Source: an uncultured Lachnospiraceae bacterium (lineage in GTDB: Bacteria; Bacillota; Clostridia; Lachnospirales; Lachnospiraceae). From it: a DNA stretch of 64,000 nt. The stretch is taken from NCBI GenBank assembly GCA_947626795.1, contig CANQTH010000004.1, positions 1 through 64,000 on the forward strand, in the 5' to 3' direction. A model generated the notes under the pieces. The model ran no database searches and was not told where the DNA came from. It saw only the letters and a program-made list of their open reading frames with translations. A program made the translations under genes and the position numbers. The stretch's first letter is position 1; every line of letters starts with the position of its first letter. Below are positions 52,099 through 60,823 of the stretch, piece by piece.

Positions 52099-52674
52099 TT
52101 AGATCATCCCCGAAAATCCCATGAAGGCGATCGACATCAGGCTGGCCGTGATCAGCACGATCGCCGTCCCCTGGAAACGCTTCGGGACGTCGTTGTACTC
52201 GATCTTCTCACGGATGCCCGCCATGATCACGATCGCGAGGAAAAAGCCGACGGAAGTCGCGAGGCCGTTCACAACGCCCTCAAGCAGGCCGTAGCCCTTC
52301 GTCACATTCGTCAAAGCGACGCCCAACACGGCGCAGTTCGTCGTGATCAGCGGAAGGTACACGCCCAGCGACTCATATAAGGGGGGCATGTTTTTCCGCA
52401 GGAACATCTCCACGAACTGAACCAGCGAAGCGATGACAAGGATAAATACGATCGTCTGCAGGTACTGCACGTCACAGGGCGTCAGGATAAATTTATAGAT
52501 CAGCCCGGTCACAAACGAGGCCAGGGTGATGACGAAGATGACCGCCCCGCCCATCCCGGCCGCCGTCTCCGTTTTCTTCGATACGCCTAAAAACGGGCAA
52601 ATGCCCAAAAACTGGCTCAGCACTACGTTATTCACAATGGCAGAGCCGATTGCAATGATCAATAACTCTTTCAA
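52099..52674 (-). CDS. rnfA: Rnf complex subunit A
   Basis: 191 residues with six membrane helices. The conserved starts of helices, NNVVLSQFLGICPFLGVS and TTNCAVLGVAL, are present; the cysteines in them hold the intramembrane [2Fe-2S] cluster together with RnfE. Together they carry electrons across the membrane and couple this to Na+ or H+ transport. It lies 12 bp downstream of rnfE with GGCGGGAC upstream of its start. Confidence 0.96.
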   Translation of the reverse strand: MKELLIIAIGSAIVNNVVLSQFLGICPFLGVSKKTETAAGMGGAVIFVITLASFVTGLIYKFILTPCDVQYLQTIVFILVIASLVQFVEMFLRKNMPPLYESLGVYLPLITTNCAVLGVALTNVTKGYGLLEGVVNGLATSVGFFLAIVIMAGIREKIEYNDVPKRFQGTAIVLITASLMSIAFMGFSGMI

Positions 52675-52686
52675 CTGTCCCGCCTC

Positions 52687-53364
52687 CTATTCTTCCGCTT
52701 TTTTCGCCGCGGACTGCGATTTCCCGGTGCAGAGCGCGGACTGCGTGCAGCTCGCGCAATCTCCGGTCAGGCATCCTGCCGGGGCCGCGAGCGGCTTGCC
52801 TTTCTTTTCCATCTTGTCCCTTACGACGTTCATGCCCGCCACAAGGAACGCCAATACCAAAAACGCCCCCGGCGCCATGACAAATACCGTGATCCCCAAG
52901 GACGCGCCTAAGATCTGGCGGATGAAGCCGATCAGCGTCAAGCCGATCGTGAAGCCCAAGCCCATCCCAAGACCGTCAAAAATCGACGGCACGACAGGGT
53001 TCTTGGACGCATAGCTCTCCGCACGGCCAAGGATGATGCAGTTTACCACGATAAGCGGGATATACACGCCCAGTGCCTCGGAAAGCGCAGGCGTATACGC
53101 CTGCATCACAAACTGCACAATCGTCACAAGGGAAGCCACGATCACGATGTAAGCCGGCATGCGCACGCCGTTCGGGATCACCTTGCGGAACGCGGAGATC
53201 AGCAGGTTGGACATGACAAGGACCACCGTGGTGGAAAGCCCCATGCCCACGCCGTTCACCGCCGAGGACGTCACCGCCAAAGTCGGGCACATCCCCAGCA
53301 TCAATACAAAGGTAGGATTCTCTTTGATGATACCGTTATACAGACGTTCTATATTTTTATTCAT
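52687..53364 (-). CDS. rnfE: Rnf complex subunit E with Cys-rich tail
   Basis: 225 residues; six membrane helices homologous to RnfA (GMCPTLAVTSS and VNCIILGRAES hold the shared cluster ligands). After the last helix an extra tail of about 35 residues contains CLTGDCASCTQSALC, with four cysteines in 15 residues. Typical RnfE proteins are about 200 residues and end soon after the last helix, so the tail may bind a metal. It begins just 3 bp after rnfG ends. Confidence 0.94.
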   Translation of the reverse strand: MNKNIERLYNGIIKENPTFVLMLGMCPTLAVTSSAVNGVGMGLSTTVVLVMSNLLISAFRKVIPNGVRMPAYIVIVASLVTIVQFVMQAYTPALSEALGVYIPLIVVNCIILGRAESYASKNPVVPSIFDGLGMGLGFTIGLTLIGFIRQILGASLGITVFVMAPGAFLVLAFLVAGMNVVRDKMEKKGKPLAAPAGCLTGDCASCTQSALCTGKSQSAAKKAEE

Positions 53365-53367
53365 AAT

Positions 53368-53979
53368 CTAGTTCCCTCCCTGTAAAACGTCCCGGAAATA
53401 TACCAGGCACGCATTGACGCCATTCGTGATGGCCCTTGAAGAAATCGTGGCCCCTGTGACCGCCTGGATCTCATTGTCCGCCGCGGCCTCCGTCTTTACG
53501 ACGTCGTACGATTCCTCCGCCTTATTCTCAAACTGGGAATAAAACGGCTCTTCCGTTACCAGCATCCCAAGCCCCGGCGTCTCGCTGATCGTCGTGACGG
53601 AATAGCCGTTCAGCGTCCCGTCGTCCTGGATGCCCACCGAAAATGAGATGTCCGCCTGGCTGCCTTCGTGGGAGGTCACGTTCAGCACATACCCCAGCAC
53701 GTTCCCGGAAGCGTCAAGCGCCTTGTTCACCGCCGTGATCTCGTCATTCGGATATTCGCTGGAAGCAAGGGCCTCCGCCGCTTTTTCCGCGTCAAACGAA
53801 TCGTCCTCCTCAAATGTCTCCGCTTCTTCAAATACCACGCGGTACGCCTCGTCAAGCGCCGCTTTTTCCGCCTCGGCGATCGGCTCTTTCGTAATCCCGT
53901 AGACAATCCCGAGCAAAAGCCCTAATACCAGCGTGAAAGCGGTCAGTACCAACGCGTCATGCACGATTTTCTTATTCAT
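53368..53979 (-). CDS. rnfG: Rnf complex subunit G (covalent FMN)
   Basis: 203 residues. One N-terminal membrane helix (about 8-28), then an extracytoplasmic FMN-binding domain. The flavinylation motif TGATISSRAI near 180 carries the threonine that receives FMN. An acidic stretch (EEAETFEEDDSFDAEKA) lies around 50-66. It overlaps rnfD by 8 bp. No ApbE flavin transferase gene lies in the window. Confidence 0.95.
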   Translation of the reverse strand: MNKKIVHDALVLTAFTLVLGLLLGIVYGITKEPIAEAEKAALDEAYRVVFEEAETFEEDDSFDAEKAAEALASSEYPNDEITAVNKALDASGNVLGYVLNVTSHEGSQADISFSVGIQDDGTLNGYSVTTISETPGLGMLVTEEPFYSQFENKAEESYDVVKTEAAADNEIQAVTGATISSRAITNGVNACLVYFRDVLQGGN

Positions 53980-54913
53980 GCTGCTTTCCCCCTTTCTTCA
54001 GTCCAAAAGCCCTCGGGATCGTAAATTTCTCAATGATCGGGACCAAAAGGTTGCTCAAGATGATCGCAAAGGAAACGCCCTCCGCGTTCGCGCCAAAGAC
54101 GCGGAACAGCCCGGTCAATATGCCGATCAGGACGCCGTACACGATCTTCCCCATCGGGGTGATCGGGGACGTCACATAATCCGTCGCCATGAAAAACGCG
54201 CCCAGCATCAGGCCGCCGCCGCAAAGCTGCGCCGTCAGGTAGCCGCCGTCAAGCCCATGGCCGCCAAATAACAGGATGAAGATCGCAAACGACACGATAT
54301 AGCTCGCCGGGATCGTCAGGTCGATCACTCCCAGCAGGATCAGGATCACAGCCCCGATCAGGATCGCGATCACGCTTGTCTCTCCGATCGTGCCCGGGAT
54401 CGTCCCGATCAGCATCCGCATCGTGTCCACTTCCCCGCCGCTCCGCATCACGGCGAGCGGCGTCGCGCCCGTCGCGCCGTCATACGTATAGCTCGTCATC
54501 GTCCCCGCGAAGGAGACCAGCAAAAAGCACCTCGCCCCAAGCGCCGGGTTCATGAAGTTCTGCCCCAGCCCGCCAAAAAGCATTTTCACCACTACGATCG
54601 CGAACACGCTGCCCAAGACCGCCTGCCAGATCGGAAGCGTATGCGGCAGGTTCAAGGCCAGCAGCAGCCCGGTCACGACCGCGCTCAAATCTTTGATCGT
54701 GCTTTTTTGGTGGAGCAGCATCTCATAGATCCATTCAGAAGCCACGCAGGTTATGATGCAGACCGCGATCAGGAGCAGCGCCCTTAACCCGAAATTCCAG
54801 ACGCCAAAACATGTCGCCGGCAACAACGCGATCACCACATAGAGCATGATTCTGGCGGATGTATCTTTGGCGCGGATATGCGACGAAGATGATACATTAT
54901 ATAAATCACTCAC
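53972..54913 (-). CDS. rnfD: Rnf complex subunit D (covalent FMN)
   Basis: 313 residues from GTG at 54913, with AAGAGGTG upstream; the open frame runs a further 49 codons into rnfC without a comparable site. About nine or ten membrane helices. GATGATPLAVMRS near 150 contains the flavinylated threonine, and NPALGARCFLL and ATDYVTSPITPMGK are family hallmarks. It spans the membrane and passes electrons toward RnfC. It overlaps rnfG and starts 20 bp after rnfC. Confidence 0.94.
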   Translation of the reverse strand: MSDLYNVSSSSHIRAKDTSARIMLYVVIALLPATCFGVWNFGLRALLLIAVCIITCVASEWIYEMLLHQKSTIKDLSAVVTGLLLALNLPHTLPIWQAVLGSVFAIVVVKMLFGGLGQNFMNPALGARCFLLVSFAGTMTSYTYDGATGATPLAVMRSGGEVDTMRMLIGTIPGTIGETSVIAILIGAVILILLGVIDLTIPASYIVSFAIFILLFGGHGLDGGYLTAQLCGGGLMLGAFFMATDYVTSPITPMGKIVYGVLIGILTGLFRVFGANAEGVSFAIILSNLLVPIIEKFTIPRAFGLKKGGKQHE

Positions 54914-54933
54914 TGTAAGACACCTCTTTCTCT

Positions 54934-56256
54934 CTATTTTTTCTTTCTTCTCTCTGCGAGAATCTGCTTTTTCATCGTGCGGATCGACTGCGCCAACGGA
55001 ATCTTCGCCGGGCAGATGTAACTGCAGCTCCCGCATTCGATGCACTCCATGCCGTTCCATTTCTCAAACCCGGCCATATCGCCATGGCCCGCCATCTTCG
55101 CTAATCTGGTGGGGACGATCTGCTCCGGGCAGGCTCCCACGCACCGCCCGCAATTGATGCAGGCCGTCGTCTCGCTGGCCGCCACATCGTCCTTAGCCAG
55201 GCACAGCAGGGAGGAAGATGTCTTCGTCGTCGGGATATCCAGCCCAAACATGGCAAATCCCATCATCGGCCCGCCGGAAATGATCTTCTCCGGCTGCTCC
55301 TTAAAGCCCCCGGCCGCCTCTAAGACTTCCGCATAGCTCATCCCAAGGCAGATGTCGAAATTCCCCGGCTCGGCGACCGCGTCACCCGTCACCGTAAAAA
55401 TGCGGTTCGTCACGGGCCTGCCCAATTTCACCGCCTTGTAGATCGAGATCAGCGTCTCCACATTGTCCACGATGCAGCCCGCGTCCGCCGGAAGCATCGT
55501 GGAATTGATCTTCCGCTTCGTCGTCGCGTAAATGAGCTGCCGCTCCCCGCCCTGCGGGTATTTCGTCTTCAACGGACAGACTTCCATGCGCGGCTCGTCC
55601 TTGGTCAGCTCTTTCAGCTTGGCGATGCAGTCCGGCTTGTTGTCCTCGACGCCGAACAGCCCCTTCGCATTGTCGAACAACTGCAGGACGATCCGCATCC
55701 CTTCGATCAGATCCTGCGGATTCTCCAGCATCCTGCGGTAATCCGCCGTCAAATACGGCTCGCACTCCGCGCAGTTCGCGATAATGTACTCGATCTTCCC
55801 CGGCTCTTTCGGGGACAGCTTCACATGGGTCGGGAAACCCGCGCCTCCCATGCCTACCACGCCCGCTTCCTTCACCCTTCCAATGATCTCCTCCTTGGAA
55901 AGGGACGCCACGTTGTCCACCGGGGAATAAGCGACTTCCTTCATCTCCCCGTCATTCTCGATGACGATGGAATTGACCATGTCGCCCACCGCCCCCCTGC
56001 GCGGCTGGATCGCCTTCACCGTACCGGATACGGAAGAATAAACCGGAGCGGATACAAAACCGCCTGCTTCGGCAATCTTCTGCCCCCGCAGCACGGTATC
56101 CCCGACAGCGACGATCGGCGTCGCCGGGGCCCCGATATGCTGAGATACCGGAAATACCAGTTCACTTTTGGGTAATAGCTCGCGGATCGGCTTATCCTTG
56201 GAAAATTCCTTTCCGTCATGTGGATGAACGCCGCCTTTAAATGTCATGAAACCCAT
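54934..56256 (-). CDS. rnfC: Rnf complex subunit C (NADH dehydrogenase part)
   Basis: 440 residues, cytoplasmic. The NuoF-like FMN/NADH domain shows GMGGAGFPTHVKL (about 135-147) and NCAECEPYLTADYR. Two [4Fe-4S] motifs lie near the C-terminus, CINCGRCVGACP and CIECGSCSYICP. It transfers electrons to NAD+. First gene of the operon. The start has a GGGGGCACG purine run. Upstream lies a remarkable 82-bp tandem repeat with promoter-like boxes. Confidence 0.96.
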   Translation of the reverse strand: MGFMTFKGGVHPHDGKEFSKDKPIRELLPKSELVFPVSQHIGAPATPIVAVGDTVLRGQKIAEAGGFVSAPVYSSVSGTVKAIQPRRGAVGDMVNSIVIENDGEMKEVAYSPVDNVASLSKEEIIGRVKEAGVVGMGGAGFPTHVKLSPKEPGKIEYIIANCAECEPYLTADYRRMLENPQDLIEGMRIVLQLFDNAKGLFGVEDNKPDCIAKLKELTKDEPRMEVCPLKTKYPQGGERQLIYATTKRKINSTMLPADAGCIVDNVETLISIYKAVKLGRPVTNRIFTVTGDAVAEPGNFDICLGMSYAEVLEAAGGFKEQPEKIISGGPMMGFAMFGLDIPTTKTSSSLLCLAKDDVAASETTACINCGRCVGACPEQIVPTRLAKMAGHGDMAGFEKWNGMECIECGSCSYICPAKIPLAQSIRTMKKQILAERRKKK

Positions 56257-56335
56257 CTTCGTGCCCCCACTTTCTTCTTAGATTTTTGCCCATTCCGCAT
56301 CCATGCCCTTCCATGCATGGACGCCGCTTTCTTTG

Positions 56336-56512
56336 TTATTATACCATCTCGGCTATCGTCTCGATGGAGATACTCGTCAAATGCCTCTTGACGCAAGCGT
56401 CATTGGCACTTTCCTCGTTATTATACCATCTCGACTATCGTCTCGTTGGAAATACTCGTCAAATGCCTCTTGACGCAAGCGCCATCGGCACTTTCCTCGT
56501 TATTATACCATA
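56336..56512 (-). repeat. 82-bp tandem repeat with three promoter-like -10 boxes upstream of rnf
   Basis: Two complete 82-bp units and a short third copy start at 56336, 56418 and 56500 (plus-strand reading). On the minus strand each carries TGGTATAAT, an extended -10 (TATAAT at 56338-56343, 56420-56425 and 56502-56507). Each full unit also has the inverted repeat CGTCAA-N7-TTGACG and a CGACTATCGTCTCG-like stretch. -35 matches are poor, consistent with extended -10 promoters. All three point toward rnfC. Confidence 0.82.
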
Positions 56513-56638
56513 TCTTCATTTTCATAGATATACTTTTTTCATCAATTTTGACCAATTTTTGATATTTTTGTGACGCCCGGCCATTTTTCCCCTTTCTTTC
56601 CATGCTTATTCCATTTGGCGGGGCGATATTTCCAAAAA

Positions 56639-56667
56639 TTGAAGAATTCCAAAAAATGTGTTATATT
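56639..56667 (+). promoter_or_regulatory. Promoter of the YprB-like gene
   Basis: TTGAAG (56639-56644), a 17-bp spacer and TATATT (56662-56667), 54 bp before the start codon. Confidence 0.65.
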
Positions 56668-56720
56668 CTAAGGAAACAAGCGCGCGGGCCAAGACCCATG
56701 CCGCGCAGGAAGGAGAGACT

Positions 56721-57824
56721 ATGAAAACCTGGCAGGACACCATGCCTTTTTCAGACGCAGATTCCCTGTGGGACGAATTTTTGCCGGAATCCACGTTATT
56801 TTTTGACATCGAGACGACCGGGTTCTCCCGCTCGGAAACGACCGTCTATCTGATCGGATGCGCCGCGAAGGAGGCAGTCGGCGTCCGCGTCACCCAATTT
56901 TTCGCGGAACGCCCCGAAGAAGAAAAACAGCTCCTGGAAACGTTCTTAAAGCTGGCCTCCCGCTACCGCGCGGCCGCCTCTTTCAACGGTCTTGGCTTCG
57001 ACGTGCCTTATTTGAAAAGCCGCTGCGCCGTCCACGGATTAGAAGAGCGGCTCGACAGCCTGCCCCACACGGACATCTACAAGGAGATTTCAGGGCTGCG
57101 CCATATCTTGAAGCTGCCCAACTTAAAGCAAAAGACGCTTGAATCCTTCCTTGGCGTCGCACGGGACGACGTCTTCTCCGGCGGGGAGCTGATCTCGGTC
57201 TACCACGACTACGTCAGGCGCCCAAGCGCGGAAAGCTGCGCCTTGTTAAAGCTGCACAACTACGACGACATGGCCGGGATGCCCGCCCTCTTGCCCCTCT
57301 TATCTTACCGCAGGCTGTTTGACGGCTGCTTCCAGATCCTTTCCCGGGAAGAAAAAGACTGCGCTTCCCCTGACGGCCGCGCCGCCCGGGAGTTCCTCCT
57401 GACGCTCGGCTTAATGCATCCCCTGCCCAAGCCGATCTTCGCCGCCGCGGGCGGGATCGCCTTAACGGGCGCGCAGGCGTCCGCAACGCTGTCCGCCCCG
57501 ATCTTCCAGGGGGAACTGCGGCATTTCTATCCCAACTACAAGGACTATTATTACCTGCCCGCCGAGGACATGGCCATCCACAAAAGCGTCGCCGCCTACG
57601 TGGACAAGGACTACCGCGTCAAGGCCACCGCCGCAAATTGCTACGTCAGGCGGGAAGGGAAATTCCTCCCGCAATACGGGGAACCGCGCTTCCCCTGCTT
57701 TTTTTCCGCTTATAAGGGAAAAGAACGCTATTTTGAGATGACAGAAGAATTTTTCGGTTCAAAAGAAGCCTTAAAAGACTACGCGATGAGCCTGCTTTCG
57801 CGCCTGGCCGAGACAGTAAGGTGA
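56721..57824 (+). CDS. RNase H-fold exonuclease-like protein (YprB type)
   Basis: 367 residues from ATG at 56721 (AAGGAGAG upstream). The DEDD-type exonuclease core lies at about 30-200: FFDIETTGFSR with the first acidic pair, ASFNGLGFDVPYL, and LHNYDDMAGMPAL with a late Asp. The C-terminal 150 residues are a family-specific extension (PNYKDYYYLPAEDMAIH) with no further domain I recognise. Bacillus YprB is encoded near a helicase-like gene; here it is single. DNA or RNA 3'-5' trimming is the expected activity. Confidence 0.87.
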   Translation: MKTWQDTMPFSDADSLWDEFLPESTLFFDIETTGFSRSETTVYLIGCAAKEAVGVRVTQFFAERPEEEKQLLETFLKLASRYRAAASFNGLGFDVPYLKSRCAVHGLEERLDSLPHTDIYKEISGLRHILKLPNLKQKTLESFLGVARDDVFSGGELISVYHDYVRRPSAESCALLKLHNYDDMAGMPALLPLLSYRRLFDGCFQILSREEKDCASPDGRAAREFLLTLGLMHPLPKPIFAAAGGIALTGAQASATLSAPIFQGELRHFYPNYKDYYYLPAEDMAIHKSVAAYVDKDYRVKATAANCYVRREGKFLPQYGEPRFPCFFSAYKGKERYFEMTEEFFGSKEALKDYAMSLLSRLAETVR

Positions 57825-57924
57825 TCCTCTGCGGATGGCGAAAGGCGACACGGCAAGCCTCTGCGGATGATTTTCGGGCAGACAAAAAGCGCATACCACA
57901 AAACGGCATGCGCCTGCTATGGCC

Positions 57925-57985
57925 CTCGCCCAGACTGCGAACGATAACGTCGCCTCTCGCCCAGACCGCAAGCGATAACGTCGGC
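57925..57985. repeat. 31-bp direct repeat between convergent genes
   Basis: CTCGCCCAGACTGCGAACGA, then TAACGTCG, starts at 57925 and again with small changes at 57956. A partial third start lies at about 57985. A shorter repeat (CCTCTGCGGATG) occurs nearby at about 57826 and 57858. Confidence 0.7.
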
Positions 57986-58003
57986 CCTCGCCGCCGCGCC
58001 CGC

Positions 58004-58798
58004 TCACACCTTTTGGAAAAAGAACGACTGATTCCGCTGGAAATTCAATTCCTTATAGTTCATGATCTGCTCCGTGCTTCCGATGAACAAGATCCCATCC
58101 TTCACCAGCGCATGGTTGAACTTCTTGTAGATATCCTCCTTCGCCTCTTCCGTAAAGTAGATCAGCACGTTCCTGCATACGATCAGGTTGCATCCGGACG
58201 GATATGTGTCTTTCAACAGGTTATGCTCCTTAAAATCCACCTGCCGCTTGATCGTATCGGAAATCTGATAAGAGCTTCCGATCTGGGTAAAATACTTCCT
58301 CTTAAACTCAGACGGGACGGACGCGATGCTCTTCGCATTGTACAGCCCCATCCGCGCTTTGTCCAACACCTGCTTGTCTATGTCCGTCGCCATGATCCGG
58401 ATCTGGTTGATCGGGATATGCTTCGACAGCGCCATCACCAAAGAATACGGCTCATCCCCTGTCGAGCAGGCCGCGCTCCAGACTTTCAAATTCTTGCCGA
58501 ACCGCTTGATCAGCTCCGGAAAGATCTCTTTATCCAGGTATTCCCACTGCTCCGGGTTACGGTAAAACTCAGATACATTGATCGTCAGGAAATTCACGAA
58601 CTGCTCAAACTTCTCCTTGTCCTTTTTCAGGAGCTCGACGTATTCCTTGTAGGAACTGACGTTATTCTTGCCGATCAGCGTGTCGATTCTGCGCTTCATC
58701 TGCTTTTCCTTGTATGCGTTCAGGTCAATCTTCGTCAGTCCGTAAATGTCCTTTTTAAACTCTTCATATCCATGTAATACAGTATACCCACTCACCAT
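58004..58798 (-). CDS. cheR: CheR-type protein-glutamate methyltransferase
   Basis: 264 residues. The N-terminal helical domain (about 1-85) has KEKQMKRRIDTLIGK and NVSEFYRNPEQW. The SAM-binding domain has VWSAACSTGDEPYSLVM, ATDIDKQVLDKA and CRNVLIYFTEEA. It methylates glutamates on chemoreceptors to reset sensitivity. It is an orphan, with no cheA, cheB, cheW or receptor gene near it, although a CheY/CheX-like pair lies 50 kb away in this window. It lies 13 bp downstream of the S1 gene, so it may be cotranscribed. Confidence 0.93.
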   Translation of the reverse strand: MVSGYTVLHGYEEFKKDIYGLTKIDLNAYKEKQMKRRIDTLIGKNNVSSYKEYVELLKKDKEKFEQFVNFLTINVSEFYRNPEQWEYLDKEIFPELIKRFGKNLKVWSAACSTGDEPYSLVMALSKHIPINQIRIMATDIDKQVLDKARMGLYNAKSIASVPSEFKRKYFTQIGSSYQISDTIKRQVDFKEHNLLKDTYPSGCNLIVCRNVLIYFTEEAKEDIYKKFNHALVKDGILFIGSTEQIMNYKELNFQRNQSFFFQKV

Positions 58799-58811
58799 AT
58801 TATCTTGTCCT

Positions 58812-59945
58812 CTACTCTTCTGAAGATTCCGCAGCTTCCTCGTCCTTTGCCTTCTGCGCTTCTTTTTCCGCGGCCGCCCTGGCTTCTTCCGCCGTAGGAA
58901 GCAGAGCCTTCATGCTTAAGCTGATCTTCTTTTCCGCCTCATTGAAGTCCACGACTTTCACTCTTATCTCCTGCCCGATCTTCAATACGTCCGACGGCTT
59001 ATCCACATGCTCCCGCGCGATCTGGGATACGTGCAGCAGAGCGTCCACGCCCGGGGCAAGCTCCACGAAAGCGCCGAAATCCGTCATGCGCGCGACAACG
59101 CCCGTCAAGATGTTCCCGACCGCAAATTTCTCAGCCGCGTCCCTCCACGGGTTCTCGTCCTCAAATTTCCTGCTAAGCGCGATCTTCCTCTCTTTGATGT
59201 CCTTGATGAATACCTTTACGACGCTTCCGACCTTGAACACCTTCTTCGGGTTCTCGACCCTGCCCCAGGACATCTCGGAAATATGCAAAAGCCCGTCCGC
59301 GCCCCCTAAATCGATGAACGCACCAAAATCCGTCACATTCTTAACCGTGCCTTCGATCACGTCGCCCACATGGATCCTTGCGAACAGCGCCTGCCGCAGC
59401 TCTTCCTTCTTCGCGAGGAGAAGCTGCTTCCTGTCGCCGATGATCCTGCGCTTGCGCGGGTTAAATTCCGTGATCAGAAACTCAATCTCCTGATCCTTGT
59501 ACTTCCCTAAATCCTTCTCGTATGTATCGGACACAAGGCTCGCCGGGATGAATACCCTCGCCTCGTCGATGAGGATGCTAAGCCCGCCTTCTAACACCTG
59601 GTCGACCTTCGCCTTCAAAACCTCCTGGTTGTTGAACGCCTCTTCGAGCTTCTTATTGCCTCTCTCAGCCGCGAGCCGCTTGTAGGTCAAGATCACCTGG
59701 CCCTCGCCGTCATTTACCTTCAATACCTTCGACTCCATCGTGTCGCCTACGGATACGATCTGGGTCAGATCCACATTCGGCTCGTTCGTATATTCGTTCC
59801 TGGTGATGATCCCATCGGATTTGTATCCAATATTCAAGATGATCTCGTCCGGTTTCACGTCAATAACAGTGCCTTCGACTACCTCCCCATTCCTTATTGT
59901 TTTAAATGACTCCTCTAACATTTGTTCAAAACTGATCTCTGACAT
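58812..59945 (-). CDS. Ribosomal protein S1-like RNA-binding protein
   Basis: 377 residues from ATG at 59945 (GGAGG nine bases upstream). Four S1 motifs: about 20-90 (GTVIDVKPDEIILNIGYKSD), 105-172, 190-262 (GTVKNVTDFGAFIDLGGADG) and 275-348 (GVVARMTDFGAFVELAPGVD). An Ala/Glu-rich tail follows. The first two motifs are the less conserved ribosome-binding type. Firmicute S1 homologs have about four repeats against six in E. coli. The start overlaps the ispH stop by 20 bp; in many clostridia the two are fused into one protein. Confidence 0.93.
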   Translation of the reverse strand: MSEISFEQMLEESFKTIRNGEVVEGTVIDVKPDEIILNIGYKSDGIITRNEYTNEPNVDLTQIVSVGDTMESKVLKVNDGEGQVILTYKRLAAERGNKKLEEAFNNQEVLKAKVDQVLEGGLSILIDEARVFIPASLVSDTYEKDLGKYKDQEIEFLITEFNPRKRRIIGDRKQLLLAKKEELRQALFARIHVGDVIEGTVKNVTDFGAFIDLGGADGLLHISEMSWGRVENPKKVFKVGSVVKVFIKDIKERKIALSRKFEDENPWRDAAEKFAVGNILTGVVARMTDFGAFVELAPGVDALLHVSQIAREHVDKPSDVLKIGQEIRVKVVDFNEAEKKISLSMKALLPTAEEARAAAEKEAQKAKDEEAAESSEE

Positions 59946-60780
59946 TTTTTTGAACCTCCTCAATAATTTTGTGTGGGGTAGAAGCCCCTGCTGTAATACC
60001 TACGCTATTCATGGACTGCAGTTTAGACAAATCCAGATCCCCCTGTGTCTGTATATAGCAAGTATTCTTACATTCTTTCTTACATATTTCAAATAGCTTT
60101 TGCGTATTGGAGCTGCTCTTCCCGCCAATGACGATCATAGCGTCCACCCGCCCCGCGATCTCCTTAGCCTCGGCCTGCCGTTCCTGCGTTGCGTTGCAAA
60201 TCGTATTCAAAACAATTATATCATAACCTTTTTTTTGAATAATTTCAACTAGTTCTTTAAATTTCTTGTTGTTAAATGTCGTTTGCGACACAATGCACGC
60301 CTTTTCCCCGTCTGGCAGCGTGAGATCCCCGGCTTCTTTTGCGCTTGAGACCACGGACGTCCCCCGCGCGCCCACGCTCCAGCCCCTGATCCCCTCGACT
60401 TCCGGGTGGGAATTGTTGCCAATGATCACGATATGGTACCCTTCCCGGCTGTATCGCTCCACGATCCGGTGGATCTTCAGCACGAACGGGCAGGTGGCGT
60501 CCACATACGGAATCCCTTCCCGCTCCAGCAGCCCGTAGATCTCCTTCCCGACGCCGTGGGAGCGGATGACCACCGTCCCGTCCCGGCAGGCGGCCAGCTC
60601 TTCCGGCGTCTCCACCACGCGGACGCCCCGCTCCCGCAAGTCCCGCACCACTTCTTCATTGTGGATGATCGGCCCGTAGGTGTAGATCGTCTTTCCCTGC
60701 TCCGCCTGCTCGTACACGGTGTCCACCGCACGCTTGACCCCAAAGCAAAAGCCCGCGCTCTTTGCCAGGATCACTTCCAT
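59926..60780 (-). CDS. ispH: 4-Hydroxy-3-methylbut-2-enyl diphosphate reductase
   Basis: 284 residues from ATG at 60780 (AGGAGGG upstream). The last step of the MEP isoprenoid pathway, forming IPP and DMAPP. The three cluster cysteines are in AGFCFGVKRAV (about 12), DATCPFV (about 96) and NTICNATQERQ (about 190). The active-site glutamate lies in the TNATQE-like segment, and TAGASTPHKIIEEV is the usual C-terminal motif. It is in the conserved run cmk-ispH-S1. Confidence 0.96.
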   Translation of the reverse strand: MEVILAKSAGFCFGVKRAVDTVYEQAEQGKTIYTYGPIIHNEEVVRDLRERGVRVVETPEELAACRDGTVVIRSHGVGKEIYGLLEREGIPYVDATCPFVLKIHRIVERYSREGYHIVIIGNNSHPEVEGIRGWSVGARGTSVVSSAKEAGDLTLPDGEKACIVSQTTFNNKKFKELVEIIQKKGYDIIVLNTICNATQERQAEAKEIAGRVDAMIVIGGKSSSNTQKLFEICKKECKNTCYIQTQGDLDLSKLQSMNSVGITAGASTPHKIIEEVQKNVRDQF

Positions 60781-60823
60781 GCCCATCCCTCCTGTTCCCT
60801 GCCCGTCCATGGGCGCGCAAGCC

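Larger units (their letters stand above)
56257..56720. other. Intergenic region between rnfC and the YprB-like gene
   Basis: This 464-bp gap contains the rnf promoter/repeat region (56336-56512) and the promoter of the divergent YprB-like gene (56639-56667). I see no gene in it. Confidence 0.7.
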
